Assembly (NCBI GenBank): GCA_013044415.1
Contig: JABEUO010000076.1
Location: 1 to 13,091, forward strand
DNA: 13,091 bases
Reading direction: 5' to 3'
From: Acidimicrobiaceae bacterium
GTDB lineage: Bacteria; Actinomycetota; Acidimicrobiia; Acidimicrobiales; Acidimicrobiaceae
How positions within the stretch are numbered: the stretch's first letter is position 1; the number at the start of each line of letters is the position of its first letter. Positions 6,599 to 12,758 of this stretch are shown piece by piece. The notes below the pieces were generated by a model. That model did no database searches. It was not told the DNA's origin and worked only from the letters and a program-made list of their open reading frames with translations. Made by a program: the position numbers and the translations under genes.

Positions 6599-6649
6599 CC
6601 CGGGAGCAAGTTGGACTTCGGTTTTGCAACTACCATTTTTGGAGGAGAA

Positions 6650-7144
6650 ATGAAAAGGGAAGGCGAAGTACCCAGCTATTACGCTGGTGATCTTTCCGCG
6701 GCTGGGCAGAGATTCGCTATCGTGGCCTCGCGTTTTAATGATTTCATTACCAAGTCTCTCATAGAAGGTGCCACCGACTGCCTCCTTCGACACGGTGCAA
6801 AGGTTTCTGACATCGACACCTATTGGGTGCCCGGCGCCCTTGAGCTTGCCCTCGTCGCTCAGGAGATAGCGAGGACGGCGAAATACGATGCAATCATCGC
6901 CTTGGGAGCGGTGATCCGCGGGGAGACCTCCCACTATGACGTGGTCGTTTCACAGAGTGCAACAGGATTAGCCAAGGTAGCGATGGAGAATTCAATACCA
7001 GTTTTGAACGGTGTGCTAACCACCGAGGACCTGGACCAAGCCATTGCGAGGTCGGGGACCAAGTCCGGCAATAAGGGATACGACGTTGCCCTCGGTGCGA
7101 TAGAAATGGTCAATCTGCTCACTGAGATCTCAAAGGCCGACTAG
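6650..7144 (+). CDS. ribH: 6,7-dimethyl-8-ribityllumazine synthase
   Basis: RibH condenses the pyrimidine from RibBA/RibD with dihydroxybutanone phosphate to give the lumazine substrate of RibE, usually as a pentamer or icosahedral shell. Motifs with the ATG at 6650: RFAIVASRFNDFIT (21-34, with substrate-stacking Phe29), VPGALELAL (60-68), GAVIRGETSHYDVV (86-99, catalytic His95) and LNGVLTTEDLDQAIARSG, then NKG (141-143). The length is 164 residues, typical. The start is set by GGAGGAG at 6641-6647 just before the ATG. A TTG 39 bases upstream is in frame but has no comparable ribosome-binding site and would add a non-homologous tail. It follows ribBA by 51 nt, so the four rib genes are probably one transcript. 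Confidence 0.95.
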   Translation: MKREGEVPSYYAGDLSAAGQRFAIVASRFNDFITKSLIEGATDCLLRHGAKVSDIDTYWVPGALELALVAQEIARTAKYDAIIALGAVIRGETSHYDVVVSQSATGLAKVAMENSIPVLNGVLTTEDLDQAIARSGTKSGNKGYDVALGAIEMVNLLTEISKAD

Positions 7145-7231
7145 CCAAGGCAGTAATTTTGTCGATCGAGTTCTCGAGGCCGTTTCGAGGCTCAACGATT
7201 AAACGATGATCTATTTAGCGAGGATTTTGAA

Positions 7232-8107
7232 ATGCTAAGACTAGTACTTCCCAAGGGTTCTCTAGAGAGGGCGACCCTGGATCTCTTTTCGAGCGCCGAC
7301 CTTGGCGTAGAGAGGTCCAGCGACGTGGACTATAGGGCGAAAATTGACGATCCGAGGATCGACGAGGTTCGGATACTTAGGCCCCAGGAGATCCCGAGGT
7401 ACGTGGCAGAGGGGCTATTTGATTTCGGTATTACCGGACGGGATTGGATTGAAGAGACCGATTCGGACGTCGTCTCCTTGGGTGAACTCCACTACTCGAA
7501 GGCTACCTCTAGGCCGATTAAAGTTGTGCTAGCTGTTCCGGCCACTTCCCCTATCGTTGGGGCGAGTGAGCTGAAGGACGGTATACGCGTTTCGACCGAA
7601 TACCCAAACTTGACCGCCAAGTACTTTGAAAAGATTGGCGTGAAGGCGGAAGTTCTCCTCTCCTACGGCGCCACCGAGGCTAAAGTGCCCGACATCGCCG
7701 ACGCGGTGGTGGAAATTACCGAGACCGGGCGTGCGATCAGGGCTGCGGGCTTGAAGATCCTCGAGACGATACTGGTATCGAATACCGAGCTGATCGCCAA
7801 CCCGAAATCCGCTATGGACCCGGTTAAGTTTCATGCGATGGAGCAGATCCTAACCCTTCTGACCGGGACCCTTGCGGCAAGGGATTCGGTGCTAGTCAAG
7901 CTAAATGTCGGTTCCGGGGACCTCGACAAGGTCATCGCCGAGCTTCCTTCGATGAAGTCGCCGACGGTATCTCAGCTCTTTGGCGGTGAGGGTTTCGCAG
8001 TTGAGGCGGTGGTGCCTCGGAGCATAATTAATACCCTGATTCCGAGCCTCAAAGACCATGGAGCGTCTGACATATTGGAGATACCTCTGTCCAAGATCGT
8101 TCCCTAG
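7232..8107 (+). CDS. hisG: ATP phosphoribosyltransferase, long form
   Basis: HisG joins ATP and PRPP in the first, feedback-regulated step of histidine synthesis. The catalytic part has the N-terminal LVLPKGSLERATLDLF, the GLFDFGITGRDW segment, and the PRPP-binding GATEAKVPDIADAVVEITETG (near 145-166). The C-terminal part (about 210-291, including VGSGDLDKVIAELPSMKSPTVSQL and GASDILEIPLSKIV) is the ACT-like regulatory domain of the long form, so no HisZ partner is needed. It has 291 residues, normal for this class. The ATG follows GAGGA at 7220-7224 with seven bases spacing. It stands 87 nt after ribH; hisE, which lies between ribH and hisG in some actinobacteria, is absent here. Confidence 0.95.
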   Translation: MLRLVLPKGSLERATLDLFSSADLGVERSSDVDYRAKIDDPRIDEVRILRPQEIPRYVAEGLFDFGITGRDWIEETDSDVVSLGELHYSKATSRPIKVVLAVPATSPIVGASELKDGIRVSTEYPNLTAKYFEKIGVKAEVLLSYGATEAKVPDIADAVVEITETGRAIRAAGLKILETILVSNTELIANPKSAMDPVKFHAMEQILTLLTGTLAARDSVLVKLNVGSGDLDKVIAELPSMKSPTVSQLFGGEGFAVEAVVPRSIINTLIPSLKDHGASDILEIPLSKIVP

Positions 8108-8122
8108 CCGGAGCGCAAAACA

Positions 8123-8138
8123 TGCTAGGTTAACCCCG
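8123..8138 (+). promoter_or_regulatory. Candidate extended -10 promoter, leaderless, for the cold-shock-like gene
   Basis: TGCTAGGTT at 8123-8131 fits an extended -10 element (TG, one base, TAGGTT). Seven bases separate it from the ATG at 8139, the same distance as at def. No Shine-Dalgarno sequence precedes the ATG. It starts 15 bases after the hisG stop codon, so the small gene may have its own leaderless transcript. Confidence 0.45.
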
Positions 8139-8408
8139 ATGACCGAAGTCGATCAGACCATCGTGCCGTGGCGCCCGGGCGACGCTATCCCTTTAGGGAT
8201 TGCGACGGGTATGCATTTGGCAAAGGTGATCGAGTTTTCCGACCAGATGGGACTCGGGGTAGTCGACATCGAGGGTCGCCGCTTCCCATTTCATTGTCTT
8301 TCTATAGCCGACGGGTCGAGGACCTTAGAGGTGGATAGCCTGGTGTGTGTACGCCTGGCGGCCAGCCAAGGTGGCGGCTACCAGGCGATAGAGGTCGTCA
8401 AGATCTAA
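8139..8408 (+). CDS. Cold-shock-domain-like small protein
   Basis: This 89-residue protein has the look of a diverged cold-shock (OB-fold, nucleic-acid-binding) domain. AKVIEFSDQMGLGVVDIEGRRFPFHCLSIADGSRTLEV matches the pattern G.V..F....G.G.I...G...PFHC..I.DGSR, and it ends with GGYQAIEVVKI. The usual aromatic RNP1 residues (GFGFI) are reduced to LGVV, so RNA binding may differ from classic CspA proteins. The ATG at 8139 is preferred over an in-frame ATG at 8058, because the longer form would run inside hisG with an unrelated arginine-rich leader and because a good -10 box ends seven bases before 8139. It converges on the DUF1844 gene, and the two stop codons share bases. Family assignment is moderate; function is unknown. 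Confidence 0.65.
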   Translation: MTEVDQTIVPWRPGDAIPLGIATGMHLAKVIEFSDQMGLGVVDIEGRRFPFHCLSIADGSRTLEVDSLVCVRLAASQGGGYQAIEVVKI

Positions 8409-8809
8409 TCTTTGGCCTCGGGCTTGTCTTTGATTGCGCTGATCTGCACGAAGGCCAGTTTCAGCTGAGAGAGTGCTTCCTGCACCTCTCCCTCGGCTAT
8501 TCCGAGTCTGCCCTTGAGCCCTTCGGTAATGGCGCTTAGCGCGTCTATAGCGAGGCTTGCGTCTTTTAGCTTCGGTGGCGTCGCCGAAAGGTAGATTGCC
8601 GCTAACTCGAAGAGCCCATAGCAGTGATTGGTTATGACGTCTTCGGCGGCCGCCTCGAGGAGTTCCTTGCGGAGCTGCTCTACCGTGGCTTCAGCGTCCT
8701 TTACCTCCTTCGTCGACGGTTCCGAAGCCCCTGTGTTGTTGGGGGTATTCTGTTCTTTTTTCGGAGGAGGAACTGGCCTCTCTCCATCTGGTGTCCAAAG
8801 AGTACTCAC
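8405..8809 (-). CDS. DUF1844 family protein
   Basis: This 134-residue protein has a proline-rich, charged N-terminus (about 1-45) and a helical core (about 46-125). The core resembles DUF1844: AAAEDVITNHCYGLFELAAIYLS, then KDASLAIDALSAITEGLKGRL, then a leucine-rich last helix ending in QLKLAFVQI. Members are small actinobacterial and delta-proteobacterial proteins of unknown role, and in actinobacteria they often sit directly before infC. Here the gene is beside infC but points away from it. The GTG start is the first in-frame start for the core; no Shine-Dalgarno sequence is seen, and a TAGTCT box lies eight bases before the start. It overlaps the convergent cold-shock-like gene by four bases. 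No membrane segment or signal peptide is evident. Confidence 0.72.
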   Translation of the reverse strand: MSTLWTPDGERPVPPPKKEQNTPNNTGASEPSTKEVKDAEATVEQLRKELLEAAAEDVITNHCYGLFELAAIYLSATPPKLKDASLAIDALSAITEGLKGRLGIAEGEVQEALSQLKLAFVQISAIKDKPEAKD

Positions 8810-8817
8810 AATCAGCT

Positions 8818-8845
8818 AGACTAGGCGATCTGCGCTAACTGGAAA
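8818..8845 (-). promoter_or_regulatory. Weak candidate promoter of the DUF1844 gene
   Basis: On the minus strand TAGTCT (8823-8818) lies eight bases before the GTG, with TTTCCA (8845-8840) sixteen bases further upstream as a weak -35. The placement would give an almost leaderless mRNA, like def. Both boxes are poor matches. Confidence 0.25.
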
Positions 8846-8960
8846 GCGGGGCGATGGCTCCCACCTGACCGCCGATAGGCGAGTTTTGGGTCTCGGTGTG
8901 TAGGCGAGGTCTACTTCGCTTTCCCGCGAACGCACGGCAGTGAATTTTGTACTGTGCTTT

Positions 8961-8977
8961 GAAGGGAGTGATGCTAG
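8961..8977 (+). promoter_or_regulatory. Ribosome-binding site that supports an ATA start for infC
   Basis: GGGAG at 8964-8968 (within GAAGGGAG) lies nine bases before ATA at 8978, a workable Shine-Dalgarno distance. No ATG, GTG or TTG exists in the infC frame between the upstream stop (8975-8977) and codon 45, so this site helps fix the start. It is also near an out-of-frame ATG at 8971. Confidence 0.5.
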
Positions 8978-9640
8978 ATATCCGCACCTAATGGGAATGA
9001 GCCGAGGATCAACGAGCGAATTAGGGTTCGTGAGGTTCGGTTAGTTGATCCCGAAGGAAACCAGCTTGGAATAAAGCCGACACTCGAGGCCCTCGCTCTT
9101 GCGAGGCAGATGGACCTCGACTTGGTGGAGGTTGCGCCGATGGCGAATCCCCCGGTAGCTCGGATTATGGACTACGGGAAGTTCAAGTTCGACGCCGCCC
9201 AGAAGGCTAGGGAGTCGAGACGTAGGTCGTCGGCGATACAGATCAAAGAGATGAAGTACCGACCAAAGATCGGCGCTGGGGACTTTGATACCAAGACCAG
9301 GCAGGTGATTAGGTTTCTCAACGAAGGACACAAGGTAAAGATCACCATTATGTTCCGAGGTCGAGAGATTTACCATCCTGAAATTGGCAAGACGATATTA
9401 GATCGCGTCGCCGAGGCCTCTACTTCGGTAGGGAAGGTCGAGACGGCGCCGAAGCTTGACGGCAGAAACATGTTGATGGTTCTTGCACCGGACAAGCGGG
9501 TCGTGCCAAAGACGGCTTCAGCGGTTCATAACGATGCGGAAACGCCCGTCGACCAAGACGACGTCGCTAGCTCCATTTCAAGTATCACCGGCCCCCAAAG
9601 CGATGAGACAGTTACCGATGAAGAGATAGAAGAGGGCTGA
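8978..9640 (+). CDS. infC: Translation initiation factor IF-3, apparent ATA start
   Basis: IF3 binds the 30S subunit, blocks premature 50S joining and proofreads start codons. The N-domain begins EPRINERIRVREVRLVDPEG, followed by LDLVEVAPMANPPVARIMDYGKFKFDAAQKARESRR. The C-domain shows KEMKYRPKIGAGDFDTKTRQVIRFLNEGHKVKITIMFRGREI, ending near MVLAPDK. About 47 further residues form an acidic tail (…TVTDEEIEEG), so the total is 220 residues. The first standard start in frame is ATG at 9110, which would delete 44 residues of the conserved N-domain. The only plausible codon between the upstream stop and RINER is ATA at 8978. Non-AUG starts in infC are well known (AUU in E. coli) and allow IF3 to repress its own translation. 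A lost base near 9000 is the alternative. Gene identity is certain; the exact start is not. Confidence 0.9.
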   Translation: MSAPNGNEPRINERIRVREVRLVDPEGNQLGIKPTLEALALARQMDLDLVEVAPMANPPVARIMDYGKFKFDAAQKARESRRRSSAIQIKEMKYRPKIGAGDFDTKTRQVIRFLNEGHKVKITIMFRGREIYHPEIGKTILDRVAEASTSVGKVETAPKLDGRNMLMVLAPDKRVVPKTASAVHNDAETPVDQDDVASSISSITGPQSDETVTDEEIEEG

Positions 9641-9646
9641 TTAAAA

Positions 9647-9841
9647 ATGCCAAAGATGAAGACAGATAAGGGAGCGCAAGCTCGTTTCAAAGTGACCGGA
9701 ACGGGCAAGCTTCGTAGACGTAAGGCGTTTAAATCCCACATTCTAGAGAAGAAGTCCTCAAAGAGGATTAGACGACTCTCTAGAGAGTCCGATGTTGCGC
9801 CCGGCGACGCAAAGAGAATGAAGCGCCTTTTAGGGATGTAG
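9647..9841 (+). CDS. rpmI: 50S ribosomal protein L35
   Basis: This is a 64-residue, strongly basic protein with the L35 pattern MPKMKTDKGAQARFKVTGTGKLRRRKAFKSH, then LEKKSSKRIRRL, ending KRLLGM. It binds 23S rRNA in the large subunit. Six bases separate it from the infC stop. The GAGGG at 9632-9636 inside the end of infC probably serves as its ribosome-binding site, which implies coupling. Gene order infC-rpmI-rplT is the conserved bacterial arrangement. Confidence 0.97.
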   Translation: MPKMKTDKGAQARFKVTGTGKLRRRKAFKSHILEKKSSKRIRRLSRESDVAPGDAKRMKRLLGM

Positions 9842-9877
9842 TGGTAATCGGGCAGATCGGTTACAAAGTTTTTTGGT

Positions 9878-9898
9878 GCGACGATGCGTGTCAGTCGC
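9878..9898 (+). other. Small stem-loop in the rpmI-rplT spacer
   Basis: GCGAC (9878-9882) and GTCGC (9894-9898) can pair around an 11-base loop, about 25 bases before the rplT start, in an 82-nt spacer. The stem is short and ends before the AAGGAG ribosome-binding site, so a role in L20-dependent control is only a guess. Confidence 0.2.
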
Positions 9899-9923
9899 GG
9901 TTTAAATGAGCTAAGGAGAAGTT

Positions 9924-10307
9924 ATGGCAAGGGTGAAGCGCGCCGTACACGGCAAGAAGGGCAGACGCAAAGTCCTCGAGCTAGCCAAGGGGTATTACGG
10001 CAATAAGAGCCGTAGTTACCGTGCGGCTAACGAGCAGGTAATGCACTCCCTGAACTACGCCTACAGGGATCGTAGGGCTCGCAAGGGAGATTATCGAAAG
10101 CTCTGGATACAGAGGATCAATGCAGCGGCTCGTGAAAATGGAATCTCTTATTCGAGATTGATCTTTGGTCTCAAGCAAGCCGGAGTGGAAGTCGACAGAA
10201 AAGTTCTTGCAGATTTAGCGGTGAACTCGCCAGAGACTTTCGCAACCTTGGTCAAGGTAGCTAAAGAAGCGAGCCCCGAGTCGGCAGTTACCGAAGCCCA
10301 GGAGTAG
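9924..10307 (+). CDS. rplT: 50S ribosomal protein L20
   Basis: L20 is an early assembly protein of the large subunit that binds 23S rRNA and, in several bacteria, its own mRNA. The sequence MARVKRAVHGKKGRRKVLELAKGYYGNKSRSYRAANEQV is the classic basic N-terminal helix. It continues RDRRARKGDYRKLWIQRINAAARENGISYSRLIFGLKQAGVEVDRKVLADLAV. The length is 127 residues, with an acidic tail after the usual ~118. The ATG has a good ribosome-binding site, AAGGAGAAG, just upstream. An 82-nt spacer separates it from rpmI, and trmH starts eight nt after it, so one operon is likely. Confidence 0.97.
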   Translation: MARVKRAVHGKKGRRKVLELAKGYYGNKSRSYRAANEQVMHSLNYAYRDRRARKGDYRKLWIQRINAAARENGISYSRLIFGLKQAGVEVDRKVLADLAVNSPETFATLVKVAKEASPESAVTEAQE

Positions 10308-10315
10308 GAATCTCC

Positions 10316-11125
10316 TTGGGCGAGCCGATAAGGTCGAACTCTAATCGACTTATCAAAGTGGTTAGAAAGATTTCAAAAGACCGGTCGGAGCGCAATAGCC
10401 TCGGCCGGTTTTTAATTGAGGGCTATAAGTTTGTCTTGGAGGCGATCACCGAGCATGGCGCGTGTGAGACCGTACTGGTCAGCGAAACCTATGGCGGTCT
10501 AGAGGCTGCGCTGATCTACGACGCTGCCCAGGTCGCCGGGTGTGAGGTCGTCTCCGTGACCGAGTCGATTATGAGCCAAATCTCCGACTCAAAGACCCCT
10601 CAGGGGGTTGTGGCGATCTGTAAATTGCCAGGGGAGTTTACGCCATTTCCCGACTCAATTTCGGCGATCTTTGCACTCTCTGGAATACAGGATCCAGGTA
10701 ACGTTGGGGCGATTATTCGGGTAGTGGCGGCACTTGGACATCCGGGGATAGTCATCTCCTCAAACTGTGCAGACCCATTTTCTCCTAAGGCCACAAGGGC
10801 GTCTGCGGGGCACTGTTTGAGTGTCCCGATTCGGATTACTGATCACTTGGCAGAGGAGATCGCCAAATTTAAAGGTCTCGATGCGAGGGTCTTCGCCGCT
10901 GGCGGAGGAGGCGCTTTGACGCTGGCGGACTGTGCGGATCTGTCTCGAGCCATGGTAATTTTTGGCTCCGAAGGATCTGGGGTACCGCGGGAATTGCTAG
11001 CGATGGTCGATGGGGTGGTAACGATACCGATGGCCAAGGGCGTCGAGTCGCTGAACGTGGCGGTTGCGGCCGGCGTAATAGGATACGCACACCTTGCCGC
11101 AATGGCCGATCCCCGCAATATCTGA
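10316..11125 (+). CDS. SpoU/TrmH-family RNA 2'-O-methyltransferase
   Basis: These SAM-dependent knotted (SPOUT) enzymes methylate ribose in rRNA or tRNA. All three family motifs are seen: IQDPGNVGAIIRVVAALG (124-141), IFGSEGSGVP (215-224) and IPMAKGVESLNVAVAAGVIGY (237-257). The N-terminal region (about 10-100) matches the SpoU substrate-binding domain with RFLIEGYKFVLEAI and DSKTPQGVVAICK. At 269 residues it is the size of the tsnR/rlmB-like genes found after rplT in many actinobacteria; the precise nucleotide target cannot be read. The TTG start follows AGGAGTAGGAA in the rplT end by a few bases. pheST, common at this position in other bacteria, is not present; the strand reverses instead. 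Confidence 0.9.
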   Translation: MGEPIRSNSNRLIKVVRKISKDRSERNSLGRFLIEGYKFVLEAITEHGACETVLVSETYGGLEAALIYDAAQVAGCEVVSVTESIMSQISDSKTPQGVVAICKLPGEFTPFPDSISAIFALSGIQDPGNVGAIIRVVAALGHPGIVISSNCADPFSPKATRASAGHCLSVPIRITDHLAEEIAKFKGLDARVFAAGGGGALTLADCADLSRAMVIFGSEGSGVPRELLAMVDGVVTIPMAKGVESLNVAVAAGVIGYAHLAAMADPRNI

Positions 11126-11127
11126 TA

Positions 11128-11148
11128 CTGGGAAATCTGATACCCCAG
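11128..11148. terminator. Stem-loop in the trmH/FGGY convergent spacer
   Basis: CTGGG (11128-11132) can pair with CCCAG (11144-11148) around 11 bases, three bases after the trmH stop. A 9-bp direct repeat ATCTGATAC (11120-11128 and 11135-11143) overlaps it. There is no T-run on either strand, so terminator function is uncertain. Confidence 0.25.
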
Positions 11149-11167
11149 AAACTCAAATACCTGGATT

Positions 11168-11198
11168 AGCCACTTCTACTGCCTATTTCGTAGTGGCT
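11168..11198. terminator. Inverted repeat over the 3' end of the kinase gene, possible bidirectional terminator
   Basis: AGCCACT (11168-11174) and AGTGGCT (11192-11198) form a perfect 7-bp stem; an inner TAC/GTA pair shortens the 17-base loop. It spans the stop codon of the minus-strand kinase and faces trmH. A T-rich stretch on the plus strand begins only about 17 bases later, so a standard intrinsic terminator is not clearly made. Confidence 0.35.
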
Positions 11199-12756
11199 CG
11201 AGGAGTCCGAATAGCTTTTTGTTCTGTTTATATATTTTTGAAAAGACGCCGTAGTACCCCTCGAACAGCCTCTCATTCGGGGGGTGAGGGATGAATATTT
11301 CGTCGATTTCTATTGCCGCTTTAATCTCGGAACGACCTATGGTTCCATTTCCAAAGAGTGCCATAAGTCCTGCGCCCTTTAAATTTGCGTAGATCGGATC
11401 CTTTACCCGGTGCACCTCCGTCTTTAGTGCGTCGGCGTGGATCTGACACCACAGGTCGGAATTTGCTCCACCGCCAATCATGCGTACCTTATCGGGCCAC
11501 CCCTGGCCGGTGAATTTGATAAATGGTTCCAGTAGCCATCGATTCGATAGCGCAACACCCTCTAAAACCGACCGAGTTAGGTCGGCCCTCGTGGTGTTGA
11601 GTGACATTCCGACGAATACCGCTCGGGCATTTTTGTCGTCGACGGGAGACCTCTCACCGGCTAGCCATGGGGCGAATACCACGCCATTTGAACCGGGTGA
11701 TGATCGAGCAGCCAAGCGATCGAGATCCGAGAAGCTAGCGGTCCCCGCTTGGGTAGACCCATCGTCAAATATGATGTCCCGGAACCAATCTAAGGACTCA
11801 CCAGCGGTTTCATGATTGTTGGCCACTAGGTATTCACCTGGAAAGATGCCCGGTATAGAGGCTATTGAATGGACAATGTCGGTCTTTTTTTTAGACATCT
11901 GGGTCGATATCCAGGCGGTGGTGGAGAGGCAGATATGAATCTCGTTGGGGTCGATCGAACCCGAACCGATCGCCCCGGTGTGGAGATCGGGTAATCCGGT
12001 TATCACCTTGGCTCCCGGATCGATGTGCAGCTCCTTCGCTGCCATGTCGGATATTTTGCCTATCACGGATCCAACGGGGATGAGACGGGGGAGTTTCGCT
12101 AAGGGTATTTTGGTCAGTCGGAGGAGTTTCTCGTCATAGTGATAGCGATCCAAGTGGGTATTGTCGGTCAGCCAACTCGCGGTCATCGATGCGTGGGTTG
12201 CCGATGCGACCCCGGTCAGCTTCATCGAAATAAAGTCGACTGGTTCGAGATACCAACTCGTCTCCGCTGCAATTTCTGCTAGTTCCCTCTCGATGAAGCT
12301 AATGTGGCCGATAGGGTCGGCACCAGACCTCGAGGGAGCCCCGCCGGTCTTTCTAATGAAGGAGATGGCCGCTAGTGGGTTGTAACCCATGAACCCTCCA
12401 CCGATGATCTCCTTGGAGTAGGGTGCTCCCCTCTCGTCCATCCAGAGAAGGCAGTCTCCCACCGGTTCTCCGGTACTATCTACCGGCACGGTCGAGGCCC
12501 ATTGGCCGGTAGCGCAGACCGCTACGAGGGCCCCCTTGGGGTCAAATTCGTCAATTATTGAGCGAGTTAGCTCGACTATCGACACCCACCAGGACCTGGG
12601 GTCCTGGGTGGCGGATTGGGGGCCGTCGGGGTGTAAGGTCGAAATTTCCGCAGTCCGCTTGGCGACTAGGGTTCCATCGGACCTGATTAGACCTACTTTC
12701 ACCCCTCCGGTTCCGAGGTCGATGCCGAGTGCGTACTGGTCCTTACTCATGGGCAT
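11176..12756 (-). CDS. FGGY-family carbohydrate kinase, xylulokinase-like
   Basis: This 526-residue ATP-dependent sugar or polyol kinase has two actin-like lobes. The N-terminal lobe has ALGIDLGTGGVKVGLI (9-24, phosphate-binding loop), CATGQWAST (81-89) and WMDERGAPYS (105-114). The cleft has GLPDLHTGAIGSGS with Asp257 as likely catalytic base. The C-terminal lobe has STTAWIS, FAPWLAGERSPVDD (361-374), RSVLEGVALSNRWLLEP and MIGGGANSDLWCQIHADAL (426-444), then GAGLMALFG. The xylulokinase branch is the best guess, but the substrate is not readable. The start is ATG at 12756, two bases after the stop of the upstream gene; ATG at 12750 is equally possible. The frame stays open further upstream, but that part is shadow sequence. 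Tight spacing implies co-transcription with the PLP enzyme. Confidence 0.9.
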   Translation of the reverse strand: MPMSKDQYALGIDLGTGGVKVGLIRSDGTLVAKRTAEISTLHPDGPQSATQDPRSWWVSIVELTRSIIDEFDPKGALVAVCATGQWASTVPVDSTGEPVGDCLLWMDERGAPYSKEIIGGGFMGYNPLAAISFIRKTGGAPSRSGADPIGHISFIERELAEIAAETSWYLEPVDFISMKLTGVASATHASMTASWLTDNTHLDRYHYDEKLLRLTKIPLAKLPRLIPVGSVIGKISDMAAKELHIDPGAKVITGLPDLHTGAIGSGSIDPNEIHICLSTTAWISTQMSKKKTDIVHSIASIPGIFPGEYLVANNHETAGESLDWFRDIIFDDGSTQAGTASFSDLDRLAARSSPGSNGVVFAPWLAGERSPVDDKNARAVFVGMSLNTTRADLTRSVLEGVALSNRWLLEPFIKFTGQGWPDKVRMIGGGANSDLWCQIHADALKTEVHRVKDPIYANLKGAGLMALFGNGTIGRSEIKAAIEIDEIFIPHPPNERLFEGYYGVFSKIYKQNKKLFGLLEPLRNRQ

Positions 12757-12758
12757 GC

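Noticed and set aside
6609..6640. Hairpin AGTTG/CAACT followed by a T-run before ribH, a possible attenuator
   Set aside because: The stem is only 5 bp and the T-run is eight bases away; too weak to call.
6611..6649. TTG start for ribH 39 bases upstream
   Set aside because: GGAGGAG directly precedes the ATG at 6650, and the extra residues are not part of lumazine synthases.
8058..8138. Longer version of the cold-shock-like protein starting inside hisG
   Set aside because: The added 27 residues look like out-of-frame hisG sequence, and the -10 box plus ATG at 8139 give a better start.
8915..8930. TTCGC/GCGAA stem-loop in the DUF1844-infC intergenic region
   Set aside because: A 5-bp stem in a region of this size is expected by chance, and no further structure extends it.
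8991..9044. Programmed -1 frameshift joining the MGMSRG frame to infC
   Set aside because: No classic slippery heptamer or downstream structure is seen; a rare start codon or a missing base explains the data more simply.
12583..12610. Strong GC-rich hairpin (CAGGACC/GGTCCTG) inside the kinase gene
   Set aside because: It lies in well-conserved coding sequence with no T-run; chance pairing is the simpler explanation.
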